Under the pieces are notes generated by a model that made no database searches, was not told where the DNA came from, and saw nothing but the letters and a program-made list of their open reading frames with translations. The position numbers were made by a program, and so were the translations under genes. This document shows, in pieces, positions 8,481 to 22,476 of a stretch of 64,000 bases of DNA (position 1 is the first letter of the stretch; each line of letters begins with the position of its first letter). Origin of the DNA: Verrucomicrobiia bacterium DG1235 (GTDB lineage Bacteria; Verrucomicrobiota; Verrucomicrobiia; Opitutales; Opitutaceae); assembly GCA_000155695.1 (NCBI GenBank), contig DS990592.1, positions 4,229,820 to 4,293,819 on the forward strand, in the 5' to 3' direction.

Positions 8481-10106
8481 ATGAAGAAAGCCCTATTGCT
8501 TTTTTCGTTTGTTTGGACCGTGCTTGCGGGTGCTGTCGAAACAGTCGAAATACGAACGCTTCTCGAAGATCTAGCCCTTGAGCGGATCGATGATCAGGAA
8601 GCCACTCTGCAGGAACTTGCCGATTCGGGCGATGAATATGTGACTGCCTTTGTTGACGCATGGCGCGTGGGCGAGATTCGGGAATATCAGCAGGCAGGGA
8701 CCGAGCTATTTCTCGTACAAGAGGTATCTGGAAAATACATACGCGTGTCGACTGGCGAAACTATCGATATCAGCTCGGAAGTCTACGAGTCTTTAGACAA
8801 GAACCGCGCTCCTCGAAAGTTGCGTCGTTTGTTGACTCGAGTAACCGATACGATTGGCCTCGCATCGAAGAATGTGAATACAAGAGTGGAGGCCGCACTG
8901 AAACTAGGTGCGAGTCAGAGAGCGGAATATTTGCCCGAGCTTCAGAGGCGTTTCGAAAATGAGAAGAACGCGAAGGCCAAGAGAGCCTTTGAGGAGGCAA
9001 TCATGATCAGCTTGCTTGCGAACGCGGAGACGTCGGAAGAGTTGATCGGAGCGGTTATCCGCTTGGGCGAGCTACATTCCATACGCGCCAAGGACAAGAT
9101 ACTGGCGATCGTCGCTTCCGCGGGTGAGTCTGGTGACGAAGCTTTGCAGGTGGCGGCTCAAAAGGCGAGTGACATGATCTCGGACCATGAGGAGTTGCTC
9201 AAGCATGCGGGAAGCTTTTTTCGTGGATTGAGCACTGGTAGCGTGCTGCTGATGGTTTCTTTTGGCTTGGCTATTACCTTTGGGTTGATGGGCATCATCA
9301 ACATGGCGCATGGCGAGTTTATCGCGATCGGCGGCTATACGTGTTATGTGGTTCAGGGCTATTTTTCCAACTGGTTTGGAGAAAGCAGTCCAGCATTTCA
9401 GTGGTTTTTCTGGGTATCCTTGCCGGTCAGTTTTGCTGTGGCGGGCGGGATCGGGTTTGTTTTGGAGAAGGGATTCTTCCGTTTTCTCTACAAACGTCCC
9501 CTTGAGTCATTGCTGGCGACTTGGGGCCTTTCGATGGTAATGCGTCAGGCGTTTCGTTTGAAATTTGGCGCGGCTAATGTACAGGTAGCCAATCCTGATC
9601 TTCTGTTAGGAAATTTTGAATACGCTGGCATTTCAATGAGCTATGCTCGCTTGTTCGCGATCGCGTTCGCCGGTTTCGTTTGTGTGCTTACTTGGCTGTT
9701 GCTCACGAAAACGAATCTCGGTCTCTATATTCGGGCGGTGATGCAAAACCGAAACATGGCGTCCAGTCTGGGAATTCCAGTGAAGCGTGTGAATTCTATG
9801 ACCTTTGCTTTCGGTTGCGGTTTGGCAGCGATGGCGGGAGCGGTTCTCACACAGATAGGCAATGTCGGTCCGACGATGGGACAGGCTTATATCGTGGATA
9901 GTTTTATGGTGGTCGTGGTTGGCGGAGTTGGAAACCTTCTCGGGGCTGGAATCTCGGCAATGGGGATTGGCGTATTCGATCAGTTCCTACAGCCTTTGTT
10001 TGGTCCAGTCATGGGCAAGATAATCGTGTTGGGTATGATCATTCTCTTCCTGCAGTGGAAGCCGGGTGGCATCTTCCCGACGAAATCTCGAAGCATGGAT
10101 GACTAG
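8481..10106 (+). CDS. urtB: Urea ABC transporter, permease UrtB
   Basis: UrtB is one of the two inner-membrane permeases of the urea importer. The 541-residue protein has a signal-like N-terminus and a long extracytoplasmic helical region (about residues 20-235, with repeated ALKLGAS/AKRAFEEA-type helices), as is common in UrtB, then the LivH-like permease domain with GLMGIINMAHGEFIAIGGY near residue 275 and VVVVGGVGNLLGAGI near the end. The gene follows urtA after a hairpin and is 18 bp from urtC. Confidence 0.95.
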   Translation: MKKALLLFSFVWTVLAGAVETVEIRTLLEDLALERIDDQEATLQELADSGDEYVTAFVDAWRVGEIREYQQAGTELFLVQEVSGKYIRVSTGETIDISSEVYESLDKNRAPRKLRRLLTRVTDTIGLASKNVNTRVEAALKLGASQRAEYLPELQRRFENEKNAKAKRAFEEAIMISLLANAETSEELIGAVIRLGELHSIRAKDKILAIVASAGESGDEALQVAAQKASDMISDHEELLKHAGSFFRGLSTGSVLLMVSFGLAITFGLMGIINMAHGEFIAIGGYTCYVVQGYFSNWFGESSPAFQWFFWVSLPVSFAVAGGIGFVLEKGFFRFLYKRPLESLLATWGLSMVMRQAFRLKFGAANVQVANPDLLLGNFEYAGISMSYARLFAIAFAGFVCVLTWLLLTKTNLGLYIRAVMQNRNMASSLGIPVKRVNSMTFAFGCGLAAMAGAVLTQIGNVGPTMGQAYIVDSFMVVVVGGVGNLLGAGISAMGIGVFDQFLQPLFGPVMGKIIVLGMIILFLQWKPGGIFPTKSRSMDD

Positions 10107-10124
10107 TACGGAGGGATTTCACTG

Positions 10125-11270
10125 ATGAAGCTATTTGATAATAAGATCGAGTTTGGCGGGTATTTGAGCGCTTGCGTGGTGCTGCTCCTGATCCTGCCGG
10201 CGATGAACGCGTTTTTTCCGGAAGGGAGTTCGATGCATTTCTCGTCCTTTCAACTGTCGTTGTGGGGCAAATACATCACCTACGCCGTAATGGCGATGAG
10301 TTTGAATTTGCTCTGGGGTTATACGGGCTTGCTTTGCCTGTGTCAGAGTTTGTTTTTTGCTCTCGGGGCATATGCGTTTGGCATGTACCTGATGCTACAT
10401 GTCGGAGTGGATAGCGTGTACAACACGGCATTGCCGGACTTCATGGATTTCCAGGGATACACGGCTCTGCCTTGGTACTGGGCTCCGTTTGAGAACGGCG
10501 CGTTTGCGATTGCGGCAACGTTGTTGGTGCCAGGTGTGTTGGCGTTTGTGTTCGGGTTTTTAGCCTTTCGCTCTCGAATTAAGGGCGTCTATTTTTCGAT
10601 CCTTACTCAGGCGCTGACGTATGCGGCGAGTCTTTTCTTCTTTAAGAACAACTTGGACTTGTTTGGTAACAATTTCATTTTGTTCGGTGGAAACAACGGA
10701 CTTACGGACTTTAAGGAAATTTTTGGATACGACGTGAACGCCGCGTCGACTCAGCGTTGGATATTCGTGATGAGCGCGATATTGATGCTTGTGGTCTATC
10801 TTGTTATCTCGTGGTTACTCCGGACGAAGTTTGGCAAGGTACAGCAGGCAATTCGTGATAGCGAGAATCGAGTACGGTTTTCGGGGTATTCAACAACGAC
10901 CTACAAAATGCTGATCTTCGTGGGGACTTCTATGGTAGCGGGTATTGCCGGCGCCTTTTATGTTCCTCAGGTTGGCGGAATCAACGCTAACGAGATGTCT
11001 CCTGCCAAGTCGCTGGACGTGGTTGTTTGGGTTGCCTTAGGTGGACGCGGGACAAAGTTTGGCCCTATTATCGGGGCGATTGTGGTGAACATCATTAAGA
11101 GTTTCACAACAAGGATGTATCCAGATTATTGGCTCATTATCCTCGGAGCGATTTTTATGCTCGTGGTACTTTTCATGCCGAACGGATTGGTAGGCTTGCC
11201 GAAGCAGCTCGCTCCGGTTTGGGCGCGTATTCGCGGTAATTCTTCAACCTCAGCAATCGCCGCTTCCTAA
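10125..11270 (+). CDS. urtC: Urea ABC transporter, permease UrtC
   Basis: UrtC is the second, LivM-type permease of the urea importer. The 381-residue protein is mostly transmembrane. It has the conserved [20 protein letters not shown] segment (about residues 56-75) and the [26 protein letters not shown] region, ending with [15 protein letters not shown]. Its stop overlaps the urtD start by one base (TAATG), which indicates coupled translation. Confidence 0.96.
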   Translation: MKLFDNKIEFGGYLSACVVLLLILPAMNAFFPEGSSMHFSSFQLSLWGKYITYAVMAMSLNLLWGYTGLLCLCQSLFFALGAYAFGMYLMLHVGVDSVYNTALPDFMDFQGYTALPWYWAPFENGAFAIAATLLVPGVLAFVFGFLAFRSRIKGVYFSILTQALTYAASLFFFKNNLDLFGNNFILFGGNNGLTDFKEIFGYDVNAASTQRWIFVMSAILMLVVYLVISWLLRTKFGKVQQAIRDSENRVRFSGYSTTTYKMLIFVGTSMVAGIAGAFYVPQVGGINANEMSPAKSLDVVVWVALGGRGTKFGPIIGAIVVNIIKSFTTRMYPDYWLIILGAIFMLVVLFMPNGLVGLPKQLAPVWARIRGNSSTSAIAAS

Positions 11271-12061
11271 TGGCTCACATACCTCCGAAAAAGCATACTC
11301 CTCTTATCCTCAGCGTTGAAGGCGTTGAGAAGTCTTTCGATGGATTCAAGGCGATCAACGATCTGAACTTCTACCTTGAAGAGGGTGAGCTCCGCACGGT
11401 GATTGGTCCGAATGGAGCGGGTAAGAGTACTTTCATGGATTTGATTACGGCTCGCACGAAACCGGACGCGGGCAAGATCAAGTTTCACTTAGACAATGGG
11501 GAAGACGTGGATTTGACTCGAGTGCGAGAGCACGATGTCAGTCAGCTTGGAATCGGTCGCAAGTTCCAGAACCCGACGGTTTATAGTTCTCATACGGTTT
11601 ACGATAATCTGAAGCTATCGCTCGCTGGCGAGCGTGGGATATTTCACTCGCTCTTTTATCGCGAGAAGCCTGCGGATCGGGATAAGATCTATAGCGTTCT
11701 CGAGACGATTCGCTTGGTGGACAATGCTGAGGATTTGGCGGGCGCCCTTTCGCACGGTCAGAAGCAGTGGTTGGAGATCGGGATGCTGCTTGCTCAGGAT
11801 CCCAAGATCATGCTGGTCGACGAGCCTGCGGCTGGGATGAGCGACGAGGAAACCGAGCGCACAGGGGAGCTTTTGTTGAGTCTGGCGGGTAAGCACAGTT
11901 TGATCGTGATCGAGCATGACATGGAATTTGTCCGTCAAATCGCCAGTCGCGTTACGGTTTTGCACCAAGGGCATGTCCTGAAGGAAGGCAGTTTCGATTT
12001 TGTTAAGAGTGACCCGCAAGTGATCGAAGTCTATCTCGGTCGCCAAACCCGTAAACACTAG
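11270..12061 (+). CDS. urtD: Urea ABC transporter, ATPase UrtD
   Basis: UrtD is one of the two nucleotide-binding subunits of the urea importer, LivG-like, 263 residues. It has Walker A GPNGAGKS, a signature region in the variant form LSHGQKQWLEIGM, Walker B IMLVDEPAAGMS and the switch His in IVIEHDMEF. The start overlaps urtC and the gene is followed 12 bp later by urtE. Confidence 0.97.
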   Translation: MAHIPPKKHTPLILSVEGVEKSFDGFKAINDLNFYLEEGELRTVIGPNGAGKSTFMDLITARTKPDAGKIKFHLDNGEDVDLTRVREHDVSQLGIGRKFQNPTVYSSHTVYDNLKLSLAGERGIFHSLFYREKPADRDKIYSVLETIRLVDNAEDLAGALSHGQKQWLEIGMLLAQDPKIMLVDEPAAGMSDEETERTGELLLSLAGKHSLIVIEHDMEFVRQIASRVTVLHQGHVLKEGSFDFVKSDPQVIEVYLGRQTRKH

Positions 12062-12073
12062 TAAATTCAAAAA

Positions 12074-12829
12074 ATGGATACACAAGTCCAAGAGGAAGCG
12101 GGAGCTGTCCAAGAGAACGAATCAATGCTCCTTTCGGTCCGAGACGTCTATGCGGGTTACGATGAGTCGATGATCCTAAAGGGCGTGTCGATTGACGTTC
12201 CTGAGAAAAAGGCTGTCGCCTTGCTCGGGCGAAATGGGGTCGGCAAGACGACTTTGCTGAATACGATACTGGGCTTGGTCGCTACCAAGAATGGTTCTAT
12301 CGAGTTTACGGGAAGGACGATTCAAAAAATGGCTCCTGATACGAGAGCTCGACTTGGAATCGGGTATGTGCCCCAGGGGCGCGACATTTTTCCAGGACTT
12401 ACGGTTTGGGAAAATCTCAACGTAAGCCTGCGGGTTGCAAATGCTGGGAAAGAGGCGGCTGCTCGCCTAGAGTCTGTCTACGAGCTTTTTCCGGTGCTGA
12501 AGGATATGCTCAAGCGCAAGGGAGGCGTTCTTAGCGGAGGGCAGCAGCAGCAGCTTGCGATTGGTCGCGCTCTTTTGTTGAAGCCGAAGCTGCTCATTCT
12601 CGACGAGCCGACGGAAGGAATTCAGCCGTCGATCATAGACCAAATCGAGGACGCGATCTACGCGATTCGAAAGAAGGGAGAGATGAGTGTCATCCTCGTG
12701 GAGCAGTACATTGATTTCGCCCGCAATGCTTGTGAAAGCTTCTACATTCTCGAGCGTGGCTCGGTGGTGCAGAATGGAGCCATATCGCTGCTCGATGATG
12801 ATATGGTGGAGAAGTACCTGACGGTGTAG
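12074..12829 (+). CDS. urtE: Urea ABC transporter, ATPase UrtE
   Basis: UrtE is the second, LivF-like nucleotide-binding subunit of the urea importer. It has Walker A GRNGVGKT, signature LSGGQQQQLAIGRAL, Walker B LLILDEPTEGIQPS and VILVEQYIDFA. The 251-residue model includes about 17 poorly conserved N-terminal residues; an internal ATG at 12125 (MLLSVRDVYAGY) aligns better with the family start and cannot be excluded. It is the last gene of the operon and is followed by a clear terminator. Confidence 0.96.
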   Translation: MDTQVQEEAGAVQENESMLLSVRDVYAGYDESMILKGVSIDVPEKKAVALLGRNGVGKTTLLNTILGLVATKNGSIEFTGRTIQKMAPDTRARLGIGYVPQGRDIFPGLTVWENLNVSLRVANAGKEAAARLESVYELFPVLKDMLKRKGGVLSGGQQQQLAIGRALLLKPKLLILDEPTEGIQPSIIDQIEDAIYAIRKKGEMSVILVEQYIDFARNACESFYILERGSVVQNGAISLLDDDMVEKYLTV

Positions 12830-12852
12830 TCTTGTGAGCTTTTGATTTTCGG

Positions 12853-12892
12853 AAATGCGTATTCGTCTTGTCCGGGCGGATACGCATTTTTT
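12853..12892 (+). terminator. Terminator of the urtABCDE operon
   Basis: AAATGCGTAT (12853-12862) pairs with ATACGCATTT (from 12880), and the second arm runs into six T residues. It lies 24 bp after the urtE stop in the sense orientation. Confidence 0.75.
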
Positions 12893-12919
12893 GTCGTTTC
12901 GTGCGTTGGTTCAGCGTGC

Positions 12920-12950
12920 AAAAAAGCCTCCACCGAGAGGTGGAGGCTTT
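12920..12950 (-). terminator. Terminator of the porin gene
   Basis: A perfect hairpin, AAAGCCTCCACC / GGTGGAGGCTTT with a 4-nt loop, is followed on the minus strand by TTTTTTGC. It is 30 bp past the porin stop and faces the urt terminator, so the two convergent units are insulated from each other. Confidence 0.85.
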
Positions 12951-12979
12951 GAGTGAAAGGTTCGATTTCTTTCTAGGAA

Positions 12980-13957
12980 CTAGAAAGTGAAGAGAGCTTC
13001 AACAGCGAATTCTGTGAGGTCTTCTCTCCAAGTGCCTCGGTCAGTCTGGCTGACTTCGGTGACGAGCGCCAGGTTGTCGGTGACGGCGTGGATGTAGGCG
13101 AGAGTCATCTTGTAGTCTTCGTCCTTGATCTGGCCGGAACCTACCATTGCGGATGCCGCGAGGCTGGTGTAGTCACGCTTGTCGTTGCTAATACGAGCAG
13201 TGAAAGTACCCTTGTCGCCGGTAGCGACGGAGTACATGACGAGCCACTGCTGAATGTCGCTGTAGGTGTCGCTGTAGTTGTTGTACTCAGCGGCAAGCGT
13301 GGAGGCCCCGAACTCGTAGGAGCTCCAGAAGTTGATGAGTTCGCGGTCTTCGAGTCCTGCGTTAGCAGAGTCGATTGCGTAACCGAGGTAGAATGTCCAA
13401 CCGTCCGCAGGAGTGAGGACGAGCTTGGATTCGATACCCATGTCGTAGTCATCGCTGTCGCTGCTGATCGAGCCGTCGTCATCGTAAACGGAGTCTACGA
13501 GCGCGAGGCCGAGAGCACCCCAGTCATCGCTGAAGTCGATGGTCACACCGTTGTGGTAGCCAGGGATGGTTGTACCGTAGGCGTAAGAGTACTGGTAGAG
13601 ACCGGTAGGCTCTGCGGTTTCCCAACCATGGTAGCTGAGGAACTTACCAGCAGTGATGGAAGTGCCCTGACCGAGGTCGTAAGTGATGAACGCCTGCTCG
13701 AGGTCGAGCTCGTTTGTTTCGCCGCGCTGGTAGTCGATGTCTACTTGACCGGTGATTTGGTCGAAAGAGTAGAGGAAATCGAGTTCCATCTGGTCTAGGT
13801 CGAACGATGTCGAGTCGCCGTCTTTGTCGTCAGCGTGGTACAAGGACATGTCGAGGAAACCTGTGATAGACAGGTTGTCGTTGATTTCGATCTGACCGTA
13901 AAGGGCAGAGCTGGATAGCAGCGCACCGGCTGCGGTTAGACTTAGTAGTTTGTTCAT
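12980..13957 (-). CDS. Outer-membrane beta-barrel porin
   Basis: The start is taken as the ATG at 13957, which gives a typical signal peptide (MNKLLSLTAAGALLSSSALYG); an in-frame upstream extension to 14122 has no export signal at its front. The mature protein of about 300 residues consists of alternating polar/apolar strands rich in Asp, Ser and Tyr and ends in Phe (ALFTF), the C-terminal aromatic residue of outer-membrane barrels. It resembles carbohydrate-independent porins often annotated near nutrient transporters. It converges on the urt operon, so it may let urea or short amides cross the outer membrane, but the substrate is not shown by the sequence. Confidence 0.85.
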   Translation of the reverse strand: MNKLLSLTAAGALLSSSALYGQIEINDNLSITGFLDMSLYHADDKDGDSTSFDLDQMELDFLYSFDQITGQVDIDYQRGETNELDLEQAFITYDLGQGTSITAGKFLSYHGWETAEPTGLYQYSYAYGTTIPGYHNGVTIDFSDDWGALGLALVDSVYDDDGSISSDSDDYDMGIESKLVLTPADGWTFYLGYAIDSANAGLEDRELINFWSSYEFGASTLAAEYNNYSDTYSDIQQWLVMYSVATGDKGTFTARISNDKRDYTSLAASAMVGSGQIKDEDYKMTLAYIHAVTDNLALVTEVSQTDRGTWREDLTEFAVEALFTF

Positions 13958-14297
13958 TGATCTGAGTTTTAGGTAGTGACGCCTGTAGCAAGCTACTAGC
14001 GAGGAGATATTAGGTAGATTGGTTAGATCCTGAAACGCTTGTCTGGTTCTGTTCGAATTGGCTAAAAAGCAATTTAATTGCCAATAGGAGAGAAAGATAA
14101 AAATTTCCGTAATATTTTCCAATATGAAAGTTTCTGCTCAAAAACAGACATTTCATAAAGGAATTTCGTCGCAAGTAGCATTTGGGGGCCGGAATTTAGG
14201 TATGAACAATTAGATGATCAAGCTTTATTAGCTTAACCCTCTAAAGAGTTCTTTTGCAGCCTCTTAGACGCGAATTTATAGCACCGAGAATTCGGAC
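13958..14297. other. AT-rich gap upstream of the porin, downstream of gyrA
   Basis: This 340-bp stretch holds the porin leader and promoter region and the end of the gyrase transcript. It is visibly AT-rich around 14060-14250. A short AAGCT/AGCTT hairpin at about 14221-14235 has no T-tract. I saw no RNA gene and no convincing promoter hexamers. Confidence 0.4.
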
Positions 14298-16760
<2,463 letters not shown>

Positions 16761-16828
16761 GGAGAGTGATTATAAAATGGATACGGATTGCTGTTTTGAT
16801 CGCGGCACGAGGCCGCTTCCCACGAGGA

Positions 16829-19417
<2,589 letters not shown>

Positions 19418-19529
19418 TTAAATGAAAGGTCCCGCGCGTGCGCGTGCAAGGCCTTTGTCGAATTTTGGTGAAATGAGGCGTTCTAGGGTGCTTACAAGGC
19501 CCGTTCTTAAACTCCCATAGGGCTGTGTA

Positions 19530-19545
19530 TTGACTTTCTGGTCAA
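19530..19545. promoter_or_regulatory. Dyad upstream of the Rrf2-type gene
   Basis: TTGAC (19530-19534) and GTCAA (19541-19545) form a 5-bp inverted repeat with a 6-bp spacer, 31 bp before the regulator's ATG and in the gap shared with gyrB. The first arm could also serve as a -35 element. An autoregulatory site is possible but unproven. Confidence 0.3.
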
Positions 19546-19576
19546 AACGGATGTCGAATGGCTGCGATTTCTACCT

Positions 19577-19990
19577 ATGAAGCTCTCCGTCAAACTCGAT
19601 TACGCCTGCCGCGCCCTTGCCAGAATGGCTTCCCGTCGTCCTTCCGGCGAGCTTTCTAGGATCGAGGAGCTGGCTGACGTGGAGGCGATTCCTGCGAACT
19701 ACCTTGTGCAGATTCTTGGGGAGTTGCGCAACGGGGGCTTGATCGAGAGTCGCCGTGGGAAGCAGGGTGGGTACCTTTTGGCCCGCGCTCCGGAGGAAAT
19801 CACCTTGCGCGAAGTGATCGCGTTGGTGCAGGGGGATGTGTTTGGATCGGTGGCCAATCCGGTGGGCGGTTCTGGATCGACCGTCGCCAAAACGTGGAAA
19901 GTGTTGCAGGATTGTTTCGAACAGAAAGCCAGTGAGTTGACTGTGAGGGACTTGATGCCGGACACGACTGATGAAATGTATTATATATAG
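19577..19990 (+). CDS. Rrf2-family transcriptional regulator
   Basis: This 137-residue winged-helix protein begins with the family signature MKLSVKLDYACRALARMA and contains IPANYLVQILGELRNGGLIESRRGKQGGYLLAR, the recognition helix and wing. IscR and NsrR bind an Fe-S cluster through three spaced Cys residues near the end of the wing; this protein has only Cys residues at about 11 and 115, so it cannot hold a cluster in the same way and is closer in type to CymR-like members. Its target is unknown; a dyad sits in its own upstream region. Confidence 0.9.
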   Translation: MKLSVKLDYACRALARMASRRPSGELSRIEELADVEAIPANYLVQILGELRNGGLIESRRGKQGGYLLARAPEEITLREVIALVQGDVFGSVANPVGGSGSTVAKTWKVLQDCFEQKASELTVRDLMPDTTDEMYYI

Positions 19991-20077
19991 GGCATTCGTT
20001 TGGCTCCGGTAAGATGCGATCTGCTGGATTGAAGGTTTGACGCTGTCGAATCCGACTCGCTGAATAGGCGGACTCCT

Positions 20078-20785
20078 ATGGTATCCGATGCCCTGACCAA
20101 GATGTTGATCCTCCAGGATCGCGATATGAAGCTGCAGCAAGTCGAGGACGCGTTGCTTACAATTCCGCAAGAGCGAGAGGCGTGTAAGGCCAAGATCGCC
20201 AAGCTTAAGGATGACATAGAGTCGGCTCGTCAGCGTATCAAGGAACTGGAGACGCGTGGAAAGACGATCGAGACTGAGATGGCTTCGATTGAGGCTCAGA
20301 TCGTAAAATACAAGAACCAGCAGCTCCAGGTTAAGAAAAACGAAGAATACCAGGCCCTCATTCATGAGATTGAAGGCGCGAGTAAGAAGATCTCTGACTT
20401 AGAGTCGGACGAGTTGGAGGTGCTTTACGAGCTCGACGAGGAGCGTAAGCGTTTCGAGGAGGAAGAGGTGAAGGCGATGGAGTTTATCGCTCTGGAGGAG
20501 ACGCAGATCATTCGTCTCGATGAAAGGGAGGCCGAAGTGAAGGGTGAGCTGGAATCCGCTCGCTTCGCCAAGACGGCAGCCGAGGGTGAGCTAGACAATC
20601 CGTCTCGGTCGAAATACACCCAGGTGGCGCGCGGGCTGAAGTTTCCGGTGATCGTAGCTCTCTCCGGGCATAGCTGTTCAGGCTGTCACATGCGCGTTTC
20701 CAACGCGATCGACTCCGAGGTGAAGGCGGCTCAGGAAATTACCACTTGCGACAATTGCGGGCGGATACTCTACTACGGGGACTAG
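20078..20785 (+). CDS. Coiled-coil protein with C4 zinc ribbon (CT398-like)
   Basis: The 235-residue protein has a long helical hairpin (about residues 5-170, heptad-like, rich in Glu, Lys and Gln) followed by a zinc ribbon with CSGCHMRV and CDNCGRI (residues about 200-225). This is the architecture of the C4-type zinc-ribbon family to which Chlamydia CT398 belongs; members are reported to interact with sigma-54 and secretion components, but the function is not settled. Its TAG stop lies inside the first helix of the RNase P RNA gene that follows immediately. Confidence 0.8.
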   Translation: MVSDALTKMLILQDRDMKLQQVEDALLTIPQEREACKAKIAKLKDDIESARQRIKELETRGKTIETEMASIEAQIVKYKNQQLQVKKNEEYQALIHEIEGASKKISDLESDELEVLYELDEERKRFEEEEVKAMEFIALEETQIIRLDEREAEVKGELESARFAKTAAEGELDNPSRSKYTQVARGLKFPVIVALSGHSCSGCHMRVSNAIDSEVKAAQEITTCDNCGRILYYGD

Positions 20786-21228
20786 TTTCGGAGCCGCGCG
20801 TTCGCTCCGTTGTTCTTTTTAGAGTCTACGGGGAGGAAAGTCCGGACGCCATAGGGCGGGATTCCTCGCGAAAGCGGGGGAGGGTCGTTTCAAGGCGACC
20901 CGACGGCCAGTGCCACAGAGAATATACCGCCCTCCTTCGCCATGGCTTCGGCGGGCAGGCCCTCGATTTGAGGATCTGTTTGGTGAAGGAAGGTAAGGGT
21001 GAAAAGGTGGGGTAAGAGCCCACCGCGGTTCAGGTAACTGGACTGGCAGGGTAAACCCATTCCGGCGCAAGGCAAAATAGGGGACCTGGACTGCCCGTCC
21101 ATTAAGGGTCCCGGGTATGCCGCGTCACTTCGCAAGAAGGGGCTCTCGCTTCGGCGAGGCGCAGATAAATGAACGCGATTCTGGTTTCGGCCAGAATACA
21201 GGATCCGGCTTACAGGCTCCGAAACTAG
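20782..21228 (+). ncRNA. rnpB: RNase P RNA, bacterial type A
   Basis: This is the catalytic RNA that trims 5' leaders from tRNA precursors. The ends pair perfectly over 14 bp (CTAGTTTCGGAGCC at 20782-20795 with 21215-21228) to form helix P1. The conserved core elements are present in order: GAGGAAAGTCCGGAC near 20832, CACAGAGAATATACCGCC near 20915, AAGGTAAGGGTGAAAAGGTG near 20989, GGTAAACCC near 21050, and CGGCTTACAGGCTCC at the 3' end. The overall length of about 447 nt and the P-helix layout fit type A. The exact ends are estimated from helix P1. Confidence 0.95.
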
Positions 21229-21419
21229 TTACTTCATGGGGAATCAGGCCCTGTAGGTTCCTGAAGTTCAGTGGGCTCTGAAGCTCATCAGCCATGAGGA
21301 AATCGGCAGGCTCTCGGGTAGTGGGTGGTGGGTTTCCGCAAATTGATGAACTTTGAGTTTAGGGGTCCGTATACGAATAAACCCTTATTCTTGTTCAGGA
21401 ATAACGAGGCTAATATTAC

Positions 21420-21896
21420 ATGAAGACCCTGTCATTTAGATCAAAAAATCGCTTTTCGTCGCATCAACGTCGCCGTTTGGGACGGCGTTCGGGGGCCATG
21501 CTTGTGGAGGCGATGGTCGGAATTTTTTTGATCGGCATATCGCTGACGGGAGTCTTTTCGGCCCTGGGGCGCAGTTTGGATCTGATCGAGGAGGCTCGCG
21601 ACAGCACCCGTGTCGCTCAGATAATTCAAAGCGAGTTGGAGGATCTTCGAACCTTGAGCTGGAGCGAGGTCGACGCCTTGGCGGAGTGGGATGTCTATGT
21701 CCCGAACTCGAGTTTTTCGGAGGAGTTTGGAAATCGCTACACTTGCTATCGCTACATTTTCTCCAAGTCGTCGGATCAGTACGGCCTGCGGGTTTATGTG
21801 CTTTGGACGAACAATAGCGGTCGGACAAAGTATGACTACTTTGAAACTTGGTATACGGAGGGAGGGTTCAATGACTACTACTACCGGTCTTTCTAG
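21420..21896 (+). CDS. Minor pilin, PilV/GspI-like
   Basis: The 158-residue protein has a basic leader, then a prepilin-type site and hydrophobic helix (SGAMLVEAMVGIFLIGISL, residues about 21-39), with the conserved Glu five residues after the cleavage point. The rest is polar and Tyr-rich, ending in GGFNDYYYRSF. It is the first of three consecutive prepilin-like genes that overlap or abut, so it is probably a minor pilin of a type IV pilus or pseudopilus. It overlaps the next gene's start by 26 bp. Confidence 0.75.
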   Translation: MKTLSFRSKNRFSSHQRRRLGRRSGAMLVEAMVGIFLIGISLTGVFSALGRSLDLIEEARDSTRVAQIIQSELEDLRTLSWSEVDALAEWDVYVPNSSFSEEFGNRYTCYRYIFSKSSDQYGLRVYVLWTNNSGRTKYDYFETWYTEGGFNDYYYRSF

Positions 21897-22476
21897 ATCC
21901 TTCTCGCGGTTTCGCAAGGGAGCTCGGCGAGGCTTCACGATGATCGAATTGATGGTGGGTCTCACCGTGGGCGGTTTGGTGCTGGCGATCAGCACGGGGA
22001 GCTTGTTGTTTTTGGCGCGTGGAGCTGCCAGCATCGGCAACTACCATGATATGAATATGCGCAGTCGCCTTATGCTCGACAGGTTTGCCTCGGATGCTCG
22101 CATGGCAGTAGATGTGAACTTGGCGAGTGGCACGACGGTTTCGTTGGATGTCTACAATAGTAGTGGGGGGTTGGATACGGTTGTATACACTTATAATTCC
22201 ACGACTTTGATGTTTTCGCGTATTCTGTATCCAGATGGGGATTTGTCGGTCGCTGTACCGGATGTGATTTTAAATGACGTTGAGGAGCTCGAATTCACGT
22301 ATTTCAACATGATTTACGACAGCTCGACGAAGGAGCTCGAGGAGACGACGAGCTTGCTCGAGATCAAGGAGATCCAACTCGAGGCGCTGATGAAGACGAG
22401 CGCATTGAATGCGGTGAACACGAACCAGATCATTTCCGCTCGGTATATGATGCGTAACAAGAAGGTGAATACGTAG
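21871..22476 (+). CDS. Minor pilin, PilW/GspJ-like
   Basis: I take the ATG at 21871, which has a GGAGGG ribosome-binding site 5 bp upstream; the frame is open further back but that part is non-pilin-like. The product is 201 residues with a prepilin peptidase site and helix (RRGFTMIELMVGLTVGGLVL) at about residues 19-38. It has GF at the cleavage site and Glu at +5, as in PilW/PulJ. The globular part holds a KNKKVNT tail. Its TAG stop overlaps the GTG start of the next gene by one base, so they are coupled. Confidence 0.8.
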   Translation: MTTTTGLSRSFSRFRKGARRGFTMIELMVGLTVGGLVLAISTGSLLFLARGAASIGNYHDMNMRSRLMLDRFASDARMAVDVNLASGTTVSLDVYNSSGGLDTVVYTYNSTTLMFSRILYPDGDLSVAVPDVILNDVEELEFTYFNMIYDSSTKELEETTSLLEIKEIQLEALMKTSALNAVNTNQIISARYMMRNKKVNT

